Assembly (NCBI RefSeq): GCF_034087045.1
Contig: NZ_CP139247.1
Coordinates: 5,730,001-5,794,000, forward strand
Direction: 5' to 3'
DNA from: Chitinophaga sancti
Lineage (GTDB): Bacteria; Bacteroidota; Bacteroidia; Chitinophagales; Chitinophagaceae
Length of the DNA: 64,000 bases
Part shown: one piece after another, positions 17,076 to 26,399 of the stretch
Layout of the letters: each line of letters begins with the position of its first letter
How positions within the stretch are numbered: the stretch's first letter is position 1
The notes under the pieces: model-generated
Told to the model about the DNA's origin: nothing
Seen by the model: the letters and a program-made list of their open reading frames with translations, nothing else
Database searches by the model: none
Made by a program: the position numbers and the translations under genes

Positions 17076-19055
17076 ATGTCGCACAGCGTATATTTAAGTA
17101 ACACCAACTCCCCTTCAGGAAAAGACAGGAACGATATAATGATGATGGAATGGGAATATGAGATGCCACTGTTATTACAACCATTGCTAATAAGTGGAGG
17201 TTTCATTGAAAATGATATTTTATACTATGATGCCAAACCCGGTATCGAAAACCTGAAAAGATTTTACAACTTCCTGGATGCTACAAAGTCTCTCATTAAC
17301 AATAAAAGCAACTTTACTGCATCAAAAAATAAGCTATTTAAATACCTGGACAGCCTGGACCAGCCTTATTTTAGCATGGATGCCCGGAACGTATTCAATA
17401 TGGATGAGACATCACATAACGAACAGGCGGCTATCTGGCTGGCAGATATAGCGTATAACAATGCTATGATCACCAGTGCCATGGACAACAACGACATTTC
17501 CATGTTGTCTTACAACAAGCTCAAACATGTAAGCATGGCTTTTCATTCATTTGATGAACTCCTGAACTACGCGGATTATAATTATGGATGGAAGCTCATC
17601 CATGAAGGATCGGGAATGGAAGAAATTTACTATGAGAATGGATTATGGGGATTAAAAAGTGCTGAAGGAGAAATATTACTGCCTCCTCAATTTGAAGAAT
17701 TTTATGAATTCAGTGAACAGGATATTGCGGTTGTAATGAAAGCGAAGAAATATGGCTATGTGAACAGATCAGGTAAGATCATAGTCCATCCGGAATGGGA
17801 TGAGGCTTATGATTTTGATTATTCTCATCTGGCGATTGTTCAGCGAAATGGCCTTTTAGGACTCATCAACGTTTCGGGAGAAGTTGTTGTGGAACCAACA
17901 TACGAAAACATTAACAAAGTCGGGTACAATGGTCAATACATTGCACAAAAGAATGGAAGCTGGGGTATACTGGCAGAAGATGCAACAGTGATCATCGATT
18001 TTAAATATGAAAAAATAGAACTGTTGCATGAAAATGTATTCCTGCTACTAAAAGATGGTTTTTACAGTCTTACTGAAAATGGTGAGCAGTTCGACCTGAT
18101 AGTACGTAAAGCCCCTCCTCAGGGCTTTGCCTGGGCTATCAAGGGGAAGGAAGTTTACCTTATAGATAAATATGGAATATCAAGAGCAAATAAAGAGCTG
18201 GTTCAACAGGATGCCGAAAGTGATGGCTACAGTTTTTATTATGATAAAGTAGTGCGTGACAGGCTACTGGCATATGCAAAGACGCCTGATGAAGAAACTG
18301 TTATTGATGCCTACACACCGGTTGAAGAATTGTATAATATTGGCGTAGATGCTTATGCCAGGCAGGATTACCAGTCAGCAATTTATCACTACACACTTGC
18401 TGCTGAAAAAGGATATGGCTATGCGATGAATAACCTCGCGCATATTTATTACATGATAGAGGGATATGTAGATGATGACAAAGCATTTTACTGGTACGGA
18501 AAGGGTGCTGCTGCCCGCAATACAAATGCGATCAATGGATTAAGCCTATGCTATCAGAATGGCATAGGAACGCCCCCTGATATAGAAAAAGCCATTACAC
18601 TATTGCAACAAGCAGCAGAGGATGGTATGGCAGCGGCACATAATAACCTTGGATTTCTGCTTTATGATACAGATCCTGAGCAGGCACTGTACCACTACCA
18701 TCAGGCAGAGAAACTTGGAGAACCGGATTACGGTTGGCTGGGATACCTATATGAAGAAAACGGGAATTTTGATATCGCTCTCCGGTATTACCAGAAAGAT
18801 GAATCTGAAATTGGTGCGTATAATCTGGGAATTTTTCACCAGCAGGGATTAGGTACCGCAAAAGACATAAAAGCAGCAATAGGATACTTTAAAACAGCGA
18901 TAGAACGCGGTTATGTCAGGGGTCATATTGAACTGGCACAAATATACCTGTTTGAAGAGGGCTTTATCGATAAAGATCAGGCTAAGGTACATATTGAAGC
19001 AGCAGGAAAAGCAGGTCTTGAAATCCCTGGTGAATTAATACAAGGGTGTCAATAA
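17076..19055 (+). CDS. WG-repeat and Sel1/TPR-repeat protein
   Basis: 659 residues, no signal peptide. The N-terminal ~170 residues are helical and unrecognised. Residues ~190-345 contain about five WG-type repeats (NGLWGLKSAEGEILLPPQFEE; KKYGYVNRSGKIIVHPEWDE; NGLLGLINVSGEVVVEPTYE; NGSWGILAEDATVIIDFKYE, each split by Trp/Tyr-Gly). Residues ~425-650 are Sel1-like repeats (GVDAYARQDYQSAIYHYTLA; QAAEDGMAAAHNNLGFLLY). Both repeat types mediate protein contacts. Function is not known. If the mRNA starts at the ATG (box at 17064-17071), the true start could also be one of the three Met codons at residues 22-24. Confidence 0.8.
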   Translation: MSHSVYLSNTNSPSGKDRNDIMMMEWEYEMPLLLQPLLISGGFIENDILYYDAKPGIENLKRFYNFLDATKSLINNKSNFTASKNKLFKYLDSLDQPYFSMDARNVFNMDETSHNEQAAIWLADIAYNNAMITSAMDNNDISMLSYNKLKHVSMAFHSFDELLNYADYNYGWKLIHEGSGMEEIYYENGLWGLKSAEGEILLPPQFEEFYEFSEQDIAVVMKAKKYGYVNRSGKIIVHPEWDEAYDFDYSHLAIVQRNGLLGLINVSGEVVVEPTYENINKVGYNGQYIAQKNGSWGILAEDATVIIDFKYEKIELLHENVFLLLKDGFYSLTENGEQFDLIVRKAPPQGFAWAIKGKEVYLIDKYGISRANKELVQQDAESDGYSFYYDKVVRDRLLAYAKTPDEETVIDAYTPVEELYNIGVDAYARQDYQSAIYHYTLAAEKGYGYAMNNLAHIYYMIEGYVDDDKAFYWYGKGAAARNTNAINGLSLCYQNGIGTPPDIEKAITLLQQAAEDGMAAAHNNLGFLLYDTDPEQALYHYHQAEKLGEPDYGWLGYLYEENGNFDIALRYYQKDESEIGAYNLGIFHQQGLGTAKDIKAAIGYFKTAIERGYVRGHIELAQIYLFEEGFIDKDQAKVHIEAAGKAGLEIPGELIQGCQ

Positions 19056-19080
19056 TGCCGCAATTATTTTGATCTGCCAC

Positions 19081-19120
19081 GCTGATCAGTGGGTGGTTCA
19101 GTTTACCACCCGCTGATCCA
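19081..19120. terminator. Hairpin between convergent genes
   Basis: 13-bp stem with one mismatch (about 19084-19096 with 19106-19118) and a 9-nt loop, between the stops of the WG/Sel1 gene and the ketoacyl-synthase gene. Weak T runs; probably a shared terminator. Confidence 0.5.
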
Positions 19121-19171
19121 GTTAATCCCATTGTTCGACCTGATTCTTTTTTCCATTACACTGTCCATCAC

Positions 19172-20260
19172 TTAATAAGGAACACGGTAAGCTATAGCAT
19201 TCATATTAACACCTGCACCTACAGAAGCAAATACAATATTCGTTCCTTTAGTAATCTTCTGATTTTCAAACTTACCCTTAATCATCAAATCGAAAAGTGT
19301 AGGAAGCGTTGCCACAGAGCTATTGCCCAGCCATGAAATCGTCATCGGCATAATGTCTACAGGTATCCGCTGTTCTTCTCCATATATATTAAAAAGTTCC
19401 CTCAGGATTGCTTCATCCATTTTTTCGTTAGCCTGGTGAATAAGCAGCTTATCAATGTCTGGAATGGAAAGCGAAGCTTTTTCAAGACAATCCTTAATTG
19501 TCAATGGAACAGTTTTCAAAACATTTTCATACAGTTTACGCCCGTTCATTTTTAAAAACAATGCATCACCTTCAAAATTAGGATTGTAGGAGCGTCCCAT
19601 CCCCAACACGTAAGCCAGATCATCTGTATAAGATTTTGACACATGGGAAAGAATGCCAGCCTGAAGCGTGTCATACTGAGCTTCCAGTATTACAGCGCCC
19701 GCACCATCCGAATAGATCATACTATCCCTATCATGAGGATCACAGATCCGGGATAAAGTCTCTGCACCAATCACCATCACTCGTTTTGCGCTCCCGGATT
19801 TTATAAAAAAGTCAGCCTGGATAATACCCTGCAGCCACCCGGCACAGCCCCATGTCAAATCATAAGCTACAGTAAGAGGATTAATAATCCCCAGATGATG
19901 CTTTACTCTGGATGCTAACGCAGGCACAAAATCACTGCGCCTGTTGTCTGCCTTGATGTCTCCAAAATTATGGGCAACAATAATATAATCCAGACTTTCC
20001 GGGTCTATACCAGACGATTTTAATGCATCATCTGCGGCTAGTCCCGCGATGTCAGAAGCAACCAGGTCATCCGAAACATACCGGCGTTCTCTTATGCCGG
20101 TAATTTTACCAAACTGCTGGATGATATCTTTATTTGACTTCGACAAGGCTGTACCATCTTTGTCGTAAAAAATATGATGTAAGAAGTCATCGTTGGAGAT
20201 CCGTAAAGTCGGAATATAGCTTCCGCTACCGATGATTACCGCATTTAAATATTTATCCAT
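19172..20260 (-). CDS. 3-oxoacyl-ACP synthase III family (FabH-like)
   Basis: 362 residues, thiolase fold. Catalytic Cys139 in DLTWGCAGW, His275 in LLIHQANEK and Asn313 in WLGNSSVATLP form the KAS III Cys-His-Asn triad. It condenses an acyl-CoA with malonyl-ACP or a related donor; the specific substrate is open. There are no other fatty-acid genes beside it, so it may be a secondary KAS III used in lipid or secondary metabolite synthesis rather than the main fabH. It is transcribed towards the WG/Sel1 gene. Confidence 0.88.
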   Translation of the reverse strand: MDKYLNAVIIGSGSYIPTLRISNDDFLHHIFYDKDGTALSKSNKDIIQQFGKITGIRERRYVSDDLVASDIAGLAADDALKSSGIDPESLDYIIVAHNFGDIKADNRRSDFVPALASRVKHHLGIINPLTVAYDLTWGCAGWLQGIIQADFFIKSGSAKRVMVIGAETLSRICDPHDRDSMIYSDGAGAVILEAQYDTLQAGILSHVSKSYTDDLAYVLGMGRSYNPNFEGDALFLKMNGRKLYENVLKTVPLTIKDCLEKASLSIPDIDKLLIHQANEKMDEAILRELFNIYGEEQRIPVDIMPMTISWLGNSSVATLPTLFDLMIKGKFENQKITKGTNIVFASVGAGVNMNAIAYRVPY

Positions 20261-20703
20261 AATTATCCTTGATATAATGCGCCCGGATTGCTTGCTATCA
20301 CTGACCGTCGAATTGGTTATTACAATTTGAACAAATGTAATACATTAAAATTTATTCTTTTATATAAGTTTACTTTTGAATCAGTAAGAACTGGATGCGA
20401 ACAAAATCACTTAACTGTTGGAATTAAGATTCTTATCAACCTGTTCAAAGTACGATAAACAATCAACATATTATCGATTTTACTTCAGATGAGCCCTCTG
20501 CTAAAAAATATCAGGTGAAGTCAATTGATCTAAATATAGGTTCCAGGTTAATATACATTCCCATTGCAGTAAACTTACATCCAGTTTCCCTCAGCCACAT
20601 GAATATCCCTCACTGCATGCAATATATTATGCTGGTAATGCTCCTGCTGATAATCACCTATAAACTTCAGCAGCAGCTTTTCAAGGAAATAGTGCCGGTG
20701 GAT
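20261..20703. other. Intergenic region with an in-frame coding-like extension
   Basis: No complete gene. Directly after the TAG stop of the next gene (minus strand, 20704-20706) the same frame stays open for 42 residues (20575-20703), beginning IHRHYFLEKLLLKFIGDYQQ and ending VRDIHVAEGNWM, with protein-like composition. It may be the remains of another gene. 20261-20574 holds nothing else visible. Confidence 0.35.
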
Positions 20704-22356
20704 CTAATCATCTTGCAGTTTCAACACAATAGTTCCATGATCAGGTTTAATCCGGTATAACCCACCCATGGGATGTGTCTCCACTCTACCCTGCGTCACC
20801 GCCAGGTAATAAGTATGACCATCAAATGAATAAGTAGCACGTACACTATCCACCTGTTGAAAAGCAGTTTTCGCCCCTGTAGCCACATAAAGATCCAGAA
20901 ACCAATTATCAGTATTGCTTTTGCCTGTGGTTATTATCAACTTGTTTTCCTGCAGATCGATTTCAAAACTACCCTTACTACCCGGCCAGGAAACATGTGT
21001 AGTGCTTTGTCCTGTATTACTAAATACCGGATCTCCCCCACTTACCTCCTGCTCATTGCCATCTTTTATTTCCATTAGTCTAAAACCCGCCGGATTATCA
21101 CGTTCTCCCCATTGAAACCCATCTACTACAGGTAGCGTATAGAAGAAACTTTGATTCACCTTCGTTACACTATTTAAATATTTATCGGGTACGGCTTCAT
21201 TAAACAAATGAATATCATCAATACGCAAATGCCCATTCATCCATAAAAGATTTGTACGGTAAAAACGGCTGTTGTACCAAATGGTTTTCTTATTGCTGGT
21301 ATTCAGATCTCTTGTCACGGCAAAGGTGGTTGAAGGGGTTACCTTATACATTTGCCGGAACCAACGACCTGATTGCGCCATCGTTTCTACCTGTACTTTT
21401 CCTTCCTGCTTTAACCGTGCGATAATTGGCAGCTGCATTTCCAGCCCTTTCTGCATGGCAGCCCAGGTAAAAGAATTCTCCTGCCCTGCCTGTGTATAGT
21501 TAAAACCCAGCACCGGATCACTGGAAAAAATATCTAAGAACCAATGAACCCATTGTTCATTACCACCTGCATATGGATACACAGGTTCCAGTGTTGTTAC
21601 CTTACCACCATCCGCATACTGCCGGATAGGATCACTACCCAACATTCTGAATACAGGCACAGGAAGCTGCTTTTCGGCATGCTGGGCAGGCATATAAGCA
21701 TTGATGCGGCTTGGATAATAAGCCTGGTTCCAATACCCACCCCAAAGCGTAAATCCATCAGTACCTACCTGATCCTTACAATTGGCCGAAGCCACTATTT
21801 TATACTTATCATACATATAATTCAGGGAGTGTGCATCAATCACCCAGGAGGCTACTGATTTTGGATAGTATCCAAATATCTTTTTGAAGTCATTAAAATA
21901 AACATCGATAATCTTTTCGCGTTCTTCAGGCGTATAGCCAACAGAAAAACCAATATCTGAATGCCAGTCCCAGGCATATTTCCCTCTCCATTTAATACCT
22001 GCTTTTTCTATAAGTGGTTGCGGCAGTTCCCACCAGGCACCAATTTCAAACTGATCTTTGGGAAGGCTTTTAAGTAAACGCTGGTAACGGGGATCCATCA
22101 GCGCATCGTATTGCAGTAGAAAGGTGCCACCAAGATGGTATTGTTTCATCAATGCTACCTGTTTTTCCACCGTCTGGTAGAGTACGTCTTCAGTGATAGC
22201 AGGATCACGGGGTTCCAGCAATCGGATAAAATTGACGATATTCACAATCCTCCTTGAAGGAGTTACATCCATGCGATTTGACTGCCCATAAAAGGTATTT
22301 AATTGGGAAAAAAATAGCAGCAACACTAATAATGTGGAGCGATGAATTATTGGCAT
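20704..22356 (-). CDS. Secreted polysaccharide-deacetylase/glycosidase-like protein
   Basis: 550 residues. The signal peptide ends near FYGQS (~25). The N-terminal ~300 residues resemble the beta/alpha-barrel of deacetylase/glycoside-hydrolase-like proteins (IVNFIRLLEPRDPAITEDVL; GGTFLLQYDALMDPRY; GAWWELPQPLIEKAG; DWHSDIGFSVGYTPEERE). The C-terminal ~220 residues are beta-rich (carbohydrate-binding-like). Exported, likely acting on polysaccharide; the reaction is not certain. It is 41 bp downstream of the DHFR-like gene on the same strand, so they may be cotranscribed. Confidence 0.65.
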   Translation of the reverse strand: MPIIHRSTLLVLLLFFSQLNTFYGQSNRMDVTPSRRIVNIVNFIRLLEPRDPAITEDVLYQTVEKQVALMKQYHLGGTFLLQYDALMDPRYQRLLKSLPKDQFEIGAWWELPQPLIEKAGIKWRGKYAWDWHSDIGFSVGYTPEEREKIIDVYFNDFKKIFGYYPKSVASWVIDAHSLNYMYDKYKIVASANCKDQVGTDGFTLWGGYWNQAYYPSRINAYMPAQHAEKQLPVPVFRMLGSDPIRQYADGGKVTTLEPVYPYAGGNEQWVHWFLDIFSSDPVLGFNYTQAGQENSFTWAAMQKGLEMQLPIIARLKQEGKVQVETMAQSGRWFRQMYKVTPSTTFAVTRDLNTSNKKTIWYNSRFYRTNLLWMNGHLRIDDIHLFNEAVPDKYLNSVTKVNQSFFYTLPVVDGFQWGERDNPAGFRLMEIKDGNEQEVSGGDPVFSNTGQSTTHVSWPGSKGSFEIDLQENKLIITTGKSNTDNWFLDLYVATGAKTAFQQVDSVRATYSFDGHTYYLAVTQGRVETHPMGGLYRIKPDHGTIVLKLQDD

Positions 22357-22397
22357 AATTGATTTTATTAAACATGAAATTCCTGAATACCCTAATT

Positions 22398-22952
22398 TTA
22401 AATCCTTTCATATCGTAGTGCCACGCACCCACTATTTAGCGTATTCGATGCTCCTAATTTTAAACCCAGGCATTCAGGCAGGGAGATTTCAGTAAACAAA
22501 CGCCGTCCCTCCCCAACGATCACCGGGTGAACGACCATATGAAATTCATCTACCAGGTCCCATTCAATTAATCGGGCAGGTAACTCCACGCCCCCGGTGG
22601 ATATCGCTTTGCCGGGCAACTGCTTTAGCCTGATAATCTCTTCCTTCAGGTTATCACGGATAATTATTGTCTGCTCATCATCTACATTGTTTATAGAATT
22701 CGAAACGACAACACGTTGAAGATTTGCAAACACCTTAGCAAATGCATTTCCAGCTTCATTCAATGATTGTGTTTGAGCAACTTCCGGCCAGAAAGGCACC
22801 ATCAGATCATACGTTTTCCTTCCATAAATGATCAGATCCACACCCTCCAGCAATTCCCTGAAATAATCAAGGATATCATCTCCGCCGCTGAATTTGGTAT
22901 GATCACAGCAACCATCCAAACTTAGGTTAATGCCATAAATCAGCTTCCTCAT
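22398..22952 (-). CDS. Dihydrofolate reductase-family (RibD C-terminal-like) protein
   Basis: 184 residues from ATG 22952 (MRKLIYGINLSLDG); a GTG at 23009 extends the frame but adds an atypical tail. Fold markers: SLDGCCDHTKFSGGDDILD, DLIIYGRKTYDLMVPFWPEV, ISTGGVELPARLIEWDLVDEF and HPVIVGEGRRLFTE, typical of stand-alone RibD-C/DHFR-like reductases that bind NADPH. The substrate of such proteins is usually unknown. Cytoplasmic. Confidence 0.8.
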   Translation of the reverse strand: MRKLIYGINLSLDGCCDHTKFSGGDDILDYFRELLEGVDLIIYGRKTYDLMVPFWPEVAQTQSLNEAGNAFAKVFANLQRVVVSNSINNVDDEQTIIIRDNLKEEIIRLKQLPGKAISTGGVELPARLIEWDLVDEFHMVVHPVIVGEGRRLFTEISLPECLGLKLGASNTLNSGCVALRYERI

Positions 22953-23259
22953 GGGATTAAGTTTATTGTGCTCAAAATAGTAAGTTTCAGCGAATGAATT
23001 TGCACTCACTATGGCTTATCTCATACATTTAAACACAGCTTGCATTAAAAAAATACAGGGAAATATTTGAATTGCCAGGGGGAAAAAGGACTAATATATC
23101 CCTTTAAATACCCCTTGAAAATAAATAAATTAGGCAGAGAACTATTTAAACCATACCTTTAAGAAGATTACAATTGAGATTTACGCATTAGTAAGCTAGT
23201 GTTATGTTAATTAATAATTGACGGTTACGAGTTGTATATTTGAGGAATATTTATCGAAG

Positions 23260-23718
23260 ATGATACGCTATACCGTTAAATTGACAAAGAGTGAAGTTGA
23301 AGAATTACACAGCATAATAAATAAAGGTTCACATACTTCCCAAACCTTTCGTATGGCTTATATTTTATTAAATTGCGATGAGGGGAAGTACTCGGAAAAA
23401 GTGACTAATGAGCAAATAAGTAAGGTTTTGAAAGTAGGGATGCGCACAATAGATCGAGTTAAGAAGAAATTTATTGAAGAGGGTTTTGAAGGGGTATTAG
23501 AAAGACGACCTTCAACTCGTATTTATGAATCCAAAGTGGATGGAGATATAGAAGCGAAGTTAGTCACATTATGCTGTAGTGAGCCACCTAAGGGGTTTGC
23601 TAAATGGTCATTACGGCTGCTGGCAGACAAGATGGTTGAATTAAAGTATGTAGAAAGCATCTCCCATGTAACAGTAAGAAAGGTTTTAAAAAAAATGAAC
23701 TTAAGCCATGGAAATTAA
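23260..23718 (+). CDS. IS630-family transposase, OrfA (HTH part)
   Basis: 152 residues from ATG 23260. Helix-turn-helix domain of IS630 transposases: NEQISKVLKVGMRTIDRVKK and FEGVLERRPSTR, then a second HTH (KWSLRLLADKMVELKYVES; SHVTVRKVLKKMNL). The frame ends at 23718 just after an 8-A run (23688-23695). The product is the N-terminal DNA-binding half; full transposase needs a -1 shift. Confidence 0.85.
   Translation: MIRYTVKLTKSEVEELHSIINKGSHTSQTFRMAYILLNCDEGKYSEKVTNEQISKVLKVGMRTIDRVKKKFIEEGFEGVLERRPSTRIYESKVDGDIEAKLVTLCCSEPPKGFAKWSLRLLADKMVELKYVESISHVTVRKVLKKMNLSHGN
23688..23695 (+). promoter_or_regulatory. -1 ribosomal frameshift site (A AAA AAA)
   Basis: Eight A residues in the phase A-AAA-AAA-A, a classic slippery heptamer. 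Slipping back one base moves from OrfA frame into the OrfB frame, which then reads KNELKPWKLKGWVIPPHC without a stop. Confidence 0.7.
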
Positions 23719-24392
23719 AAGGGTGGGTAATCCCCCCTCATTGTAATAGTGAATTTGTGGCAAGCATGGAGAATGTATTAGATGTATATAAGCGGCCTTA
23801 TGATGCTGATTATCCTGTTGTTTGTATGGATGAGTCGCCAAAGCAGTTAGTCGATGAACTGAGAAAATCAGTTGCTATGAAGCCTGGTCAGGAAAGAAGA
23901 GTAGATTACGAGTTCGTAAGACATGGCATGGTAAATATATTCATGGCAAATGAACCATTGAAAGGGAGGCGTTTTGTAGAGGTAACAGCATTCAAAGCCA
24001 GAAAAGATTGGGCAATGTTTATTAAAGAAATCGCAGATAAGAAATATCCCAGAGCGAAAAAGATAACCCTGGTGATGGATAATTTTAAAACGCATACGGG
24101 TGCTGCATTTTATGAGACCTTTGAACCCAAAGAAGCCAAAAGGCTGTGTGACAGATTTGAATTCATCTATACCCCAAAACATGGAAGCTGGTTAAATATG
24201 GCCGAAATAGAATTGCACGTCTTGAATGGACAATGCCTGAACAGGCATATATCTACAATGGAGAAGGTGAAAGAAGAGGTCACTGAATGGCAAATTCACC
24301 GAAACAATAAAAACAGCCAAATAAACTGGCAATTCACCAACAAAGAAGCAAGAGTGAAGTTAAAAAGATTATATCCGTCAATTAACAATTAA
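23696..24392 (+). CDS. IS630-family transposase, OrfB (DDE part)
   Basis: The OrfB frame is open from the slippery site; its first ATG is 23763 (a GTG at 23757), but that start would drop conserved residues, so the fusion is the likely product. DDE triad: VCMDESPKQLV (Asp), LVMDNFKTHTGAAFYE (Asp), GSWLNMAEIEL (Glu). Length and motifs are complete, so the element could be active. Confidence 0.85.
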
Positions 24393-24482
24393 CATAACAC
24401 TAGTTTTCTTTACAGCCTTCTTTTTTACCACCTGCATTATTACCTCAATCGATATTTTTCACAGATAAATAAATAGTACAAA

Positions 24483-24764
24483 ATGGATATATATGTGTCC
24501 AACCTAAGTCCTTATGTTGTTAATGAGGACCTCACTAACCAGTTTTCTAAATTCGGCACTGTTAGTTCCGCAAATGTGATTATTGATAAATTCACTAATC
24601 GCAGCAGGGGATTCGGCTTTATTACCATGCCAGATGATACTGAAGCTGAAAAAGCTATTCAGGAAATGAACGGTGCTTCCATAGATGGAAAGGCAATCAC
24701 GGCAAGTAAAGCTAAACCCAGGGAGGAAAAACCCGCCAGGTCTAATTACAACAACCGTTGGTAA
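24483..24764 (+). CDS. RRM-domain RNA-binding protein
   Basis: 93 residues, one RNA recognition motif: RNP2 IYVSNL (3-8) and RNP1 RGFGFITM (42-49), with aromatic residues in the RNA-contact positions. The tail (AKPREEKPARSNYNNRW) is basic and low-complexity. It binds single-stranded RNA and probably acts as an RNA chaperone or post-transcriptional regulator, as proposed for Bacteroidota RRM proteins. It begins 82 bp after the IS630 element, so its promoter may use IS-adjacent DNA. A hairpin follows it. Confidence 0.9.
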   Translation: MDIYVSNLSPYVVNEDLTNQFSKFGTVSSANVIIDKFTNRSRGFGFITMPDDTEAEKAIQEMNGASIDGKAITASKAKPREEKPARSNYNNRW

Positions 24765-24775
24765 ATAAAAAAATT

Positions 24776-24810
24776 AATGACGTGAAAGGGCTTGTCCCTT
24801 CCACGTCATT
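24776..24810. terminator. Hairpin between RRM gene and next gene
   Basis: 15-bp stem with one mismatch (24776-24790 with 24796-24810), 5-nt loop. The T run lies on the minus-strand side, and the plus strand continues with AAAATA, only 13 nt before the next ATG. It may be a weak terminator or an RNA structure controlling the downstream gene. Confidence 0.5.
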
Positions 24811-24823
24811 AAAATACTAAAAT

Positions 24824-25090
24824 ATGACAGTAAGCGACATATATGAAAAATTATATAGCAGAGCTTATTACGATAAAACTGAGAATAATAAATTCAGATT
24901 TTTGAATAATTCTCTTTTTATCGACCGCCGTAGTATTGTACCCATTGTCATTCATATGCTGGATGGCATATTCTATATACAGGCATTTAAGCAAATCGCA
25001 AATGAAAGTTTGTTTCGTCTTGAGATAAATGAAGATGACATTAAGATATACAGCGCGTTAGACGATCACCCTTTATGGACGCTGGAATAA
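24824..25090 (+). CDS. Small unknown protein
   Basis: 88 residues, no signal peptide, no family recognised. Mixed alpha/beta composition with a central hydrophobic strand (RSIVPIVIHMLDGIFYIQAF) and an acidic end. It follows the RRM gene by 59 bp including a hairpin, so it may be read at reduced level from the RRM promoter. Confidence 0.5.
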   Translation: MTVSDIYEKLYSRAYYDKTENNKFRFLNNSLFIDRRSIVPIVIHMLDGIFYIQAFKQIANESLFRLEINEDDIKIYSALDDHPLWTLE

Positions 25091-25212
25091 TAGATAGATA
25101 GGCTGAGCCTACATACTCCACGATACATTCATCGACTCCCCCACCCCTTCTCACATAATTTTCAGAAATCAGCCACGCAAATTGATTGATTATTAATTAA
25201 AACAAAAAGTCT

Positions 25213-25518
25213 ATGCAAAATAAAGCTGAAAACCTCCTTCATACTTTTGATGAGACAGCATATGTCTCCGTCAACCTGATCTATACAGAATTTCTGAATT
25301 CGATAAAACATGTTGACAGAATGAAAAATGAACACACAGTTCAATTGTGGATAGGTCAATATATGGGAAGGTTAAAGCAAGGACTTGAAGGTAAAGCGAA
25401 GGAATACATTTCCAGGAACAGGGATATTCCAACAATAGACTGGTTTCAAAAGAAAATAATTTACCTGATCAGTGTGCATCTGCAAGAGTTTTCACAGATG
25501 GTACGGTACAATCAATAA
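25213..25518 (+). CDS. Small helical unknown protein
   Basis: 101 residues, predicted mostly helical (NLLHTFDETAYVSVNLIYTE; WFQKKIIYLISVHLQEFSQM). No signal peptide and no recognised domain. Preceded by an A-rich stretch (ATTAAAACAAAAAGTCT) and followed, after ~98 bp, by a strong terminator at 25617-25648, so it is likely a real, last gene of its unit. Confidence 0.5.
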   Translation: MQNKAENLLHTFDETAYVSVNLIYTEFLNSIKHVDRMKNEHTVQLWIGQYMGRLKQGLEGKAKEYISRNRDIPTIDWFQKKIIYLISVHLQEFSQMVRYNQ

Positions 25519-25616
25519 TATTGAAGGCGATCACAATAGAAATGAATTTTGTTAAAAAGAAATGATCCTTCTGATTCGCTTAAACGGCTAACTGTTTTCA
25601 TCAGGTAACCGAATAG

Positions 25617-25655
25617 AAAAGGGCTGTATCGCACGATACAGCCCTTTTTTTGTAT
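25617..25655. terminator. Strong hairpin terminator
   Basis: Perfect 14-bp stem (25617-25630 with 25635-25648), GCAC loop, T run on the plus strand and A/T flanks on both sides. Serves the small gene and probably the convergent desaturase gene. Confidence 0.85.
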
Positions 25656-25670
25656 TATATATACATGAAT

Positions 25671-26399
25671 TTAAGCTCGCGCAAGTTTGATGATTTTGAA
25701 ATATGAAAATAGCTTAATTACATAATAAACAGGATCAATTTCAAACCAACGACGGCCAAAATTCACAGAAGCCGGATGTTTATGATGATTGTTATGATAA
25801 GATTCGCCCAACATTAATACATCCACGAACAGTAAATTCATCGATGTATTTTTCAATTTGAAATTAATATACCCATACTTATGTGCAAACCAGTTAACGA
25901 TCGCACCATGAAAAGCACCCATTGAAACAACAATTGGTAACAGCAAATACTGCCATGGACTTGTAGCAAACACTATAAAAAACAGGATGTATAGTGCAAC
26001 CCACATTAATCGTGAAACGGTTCCATTTGCAAAACGATCCAAACGCTCCCAGGAAGGGACATTTTTTGTGTATCGTTCTTCTACATCCATTTTATGATGC
26101 AGTATATGCTGATAGACAGTTCTCGTATGCCACATCATAGCAAATATGTTGGACGAGTTAGAAGGCGAATGCGGATCCAAAGGTGTATCTGTATGTGCAT
26201 GATGTAGCCTGTGCATGACGGCATATGCCCTGGGACTCATGTAGGATGAACCCTGTGTCACATACGTTACAATGAAAAAGAATCGTTCCCAGCCTTTACT
26301 CATCTCAAAAGCACCATGTGCTGCATACCTATGCTGAAAAAAAGTTTGCGAAAACAACGAAAGATACCAGATGGAAATAAAAAAGATAAGAATTATCAT
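25671..26399 (-). CDS. Membrane fatty acid desaturase
   Basis: 242 residues from ATG 26399; a TTG at 26441 is also in frame but unlikely. Three histidine boxes: HRYAAH (23-28), HRLHHAH (63-69) and HNNHH (in ESYHNNHHKHP, ~195), which bind the di-iron centre of acyl-CoA/acyl-lipid desaturases. Four hydrophobic segments (e.g. IILIFFISIWYLSLFSQTFF; LMWVALYILFFIVFATS). Introduces a double bond into membrane fatty acids, often in response to cold. Monocistronic, with terminators on both sides. Confidence 0.9.
   Translation of the reverse strand: MIILIFFISIWYLSLFSQTFFQHRYAAHGAFEMSKGWERFFFIVTYVTQGSSYMSPRAYAVMHRLHHAHTDTPLDPHSPSNSSNIFAMMWHTRTVYQHILHHKMDVEERYTKNVPSWERLDRFANGTVSRLMWVALYILFFIVFATSPWQYLLLPIVVSMGAFHGAIVNWFAHKYGYINFKLKNTSMNLLFVDVLMLGESYHNNHHKHPASVNFGRRWFEIDPVYYVIKLFSYFKIIKLARA

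Larger units (their letters stand above)
23199..24400 (+). mobile_element. IS630-family insertion sequence, 1202 bp
   Basis: Ends carry long inverted repeats: from the TA onward the left reads GTGTTATGTTAATT and the right is its complement, extending to ~27 bp with 3 mismatches (inner AATTGACGG also matches). TA dinucleotides at 23197-23198 and 24401-24402 flank it, the target duplication expected for IS630/Tc1-type elements. It carries two overlapping frames joined by a -1 slippery run. The element appears intact. Confidence 0.88.
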
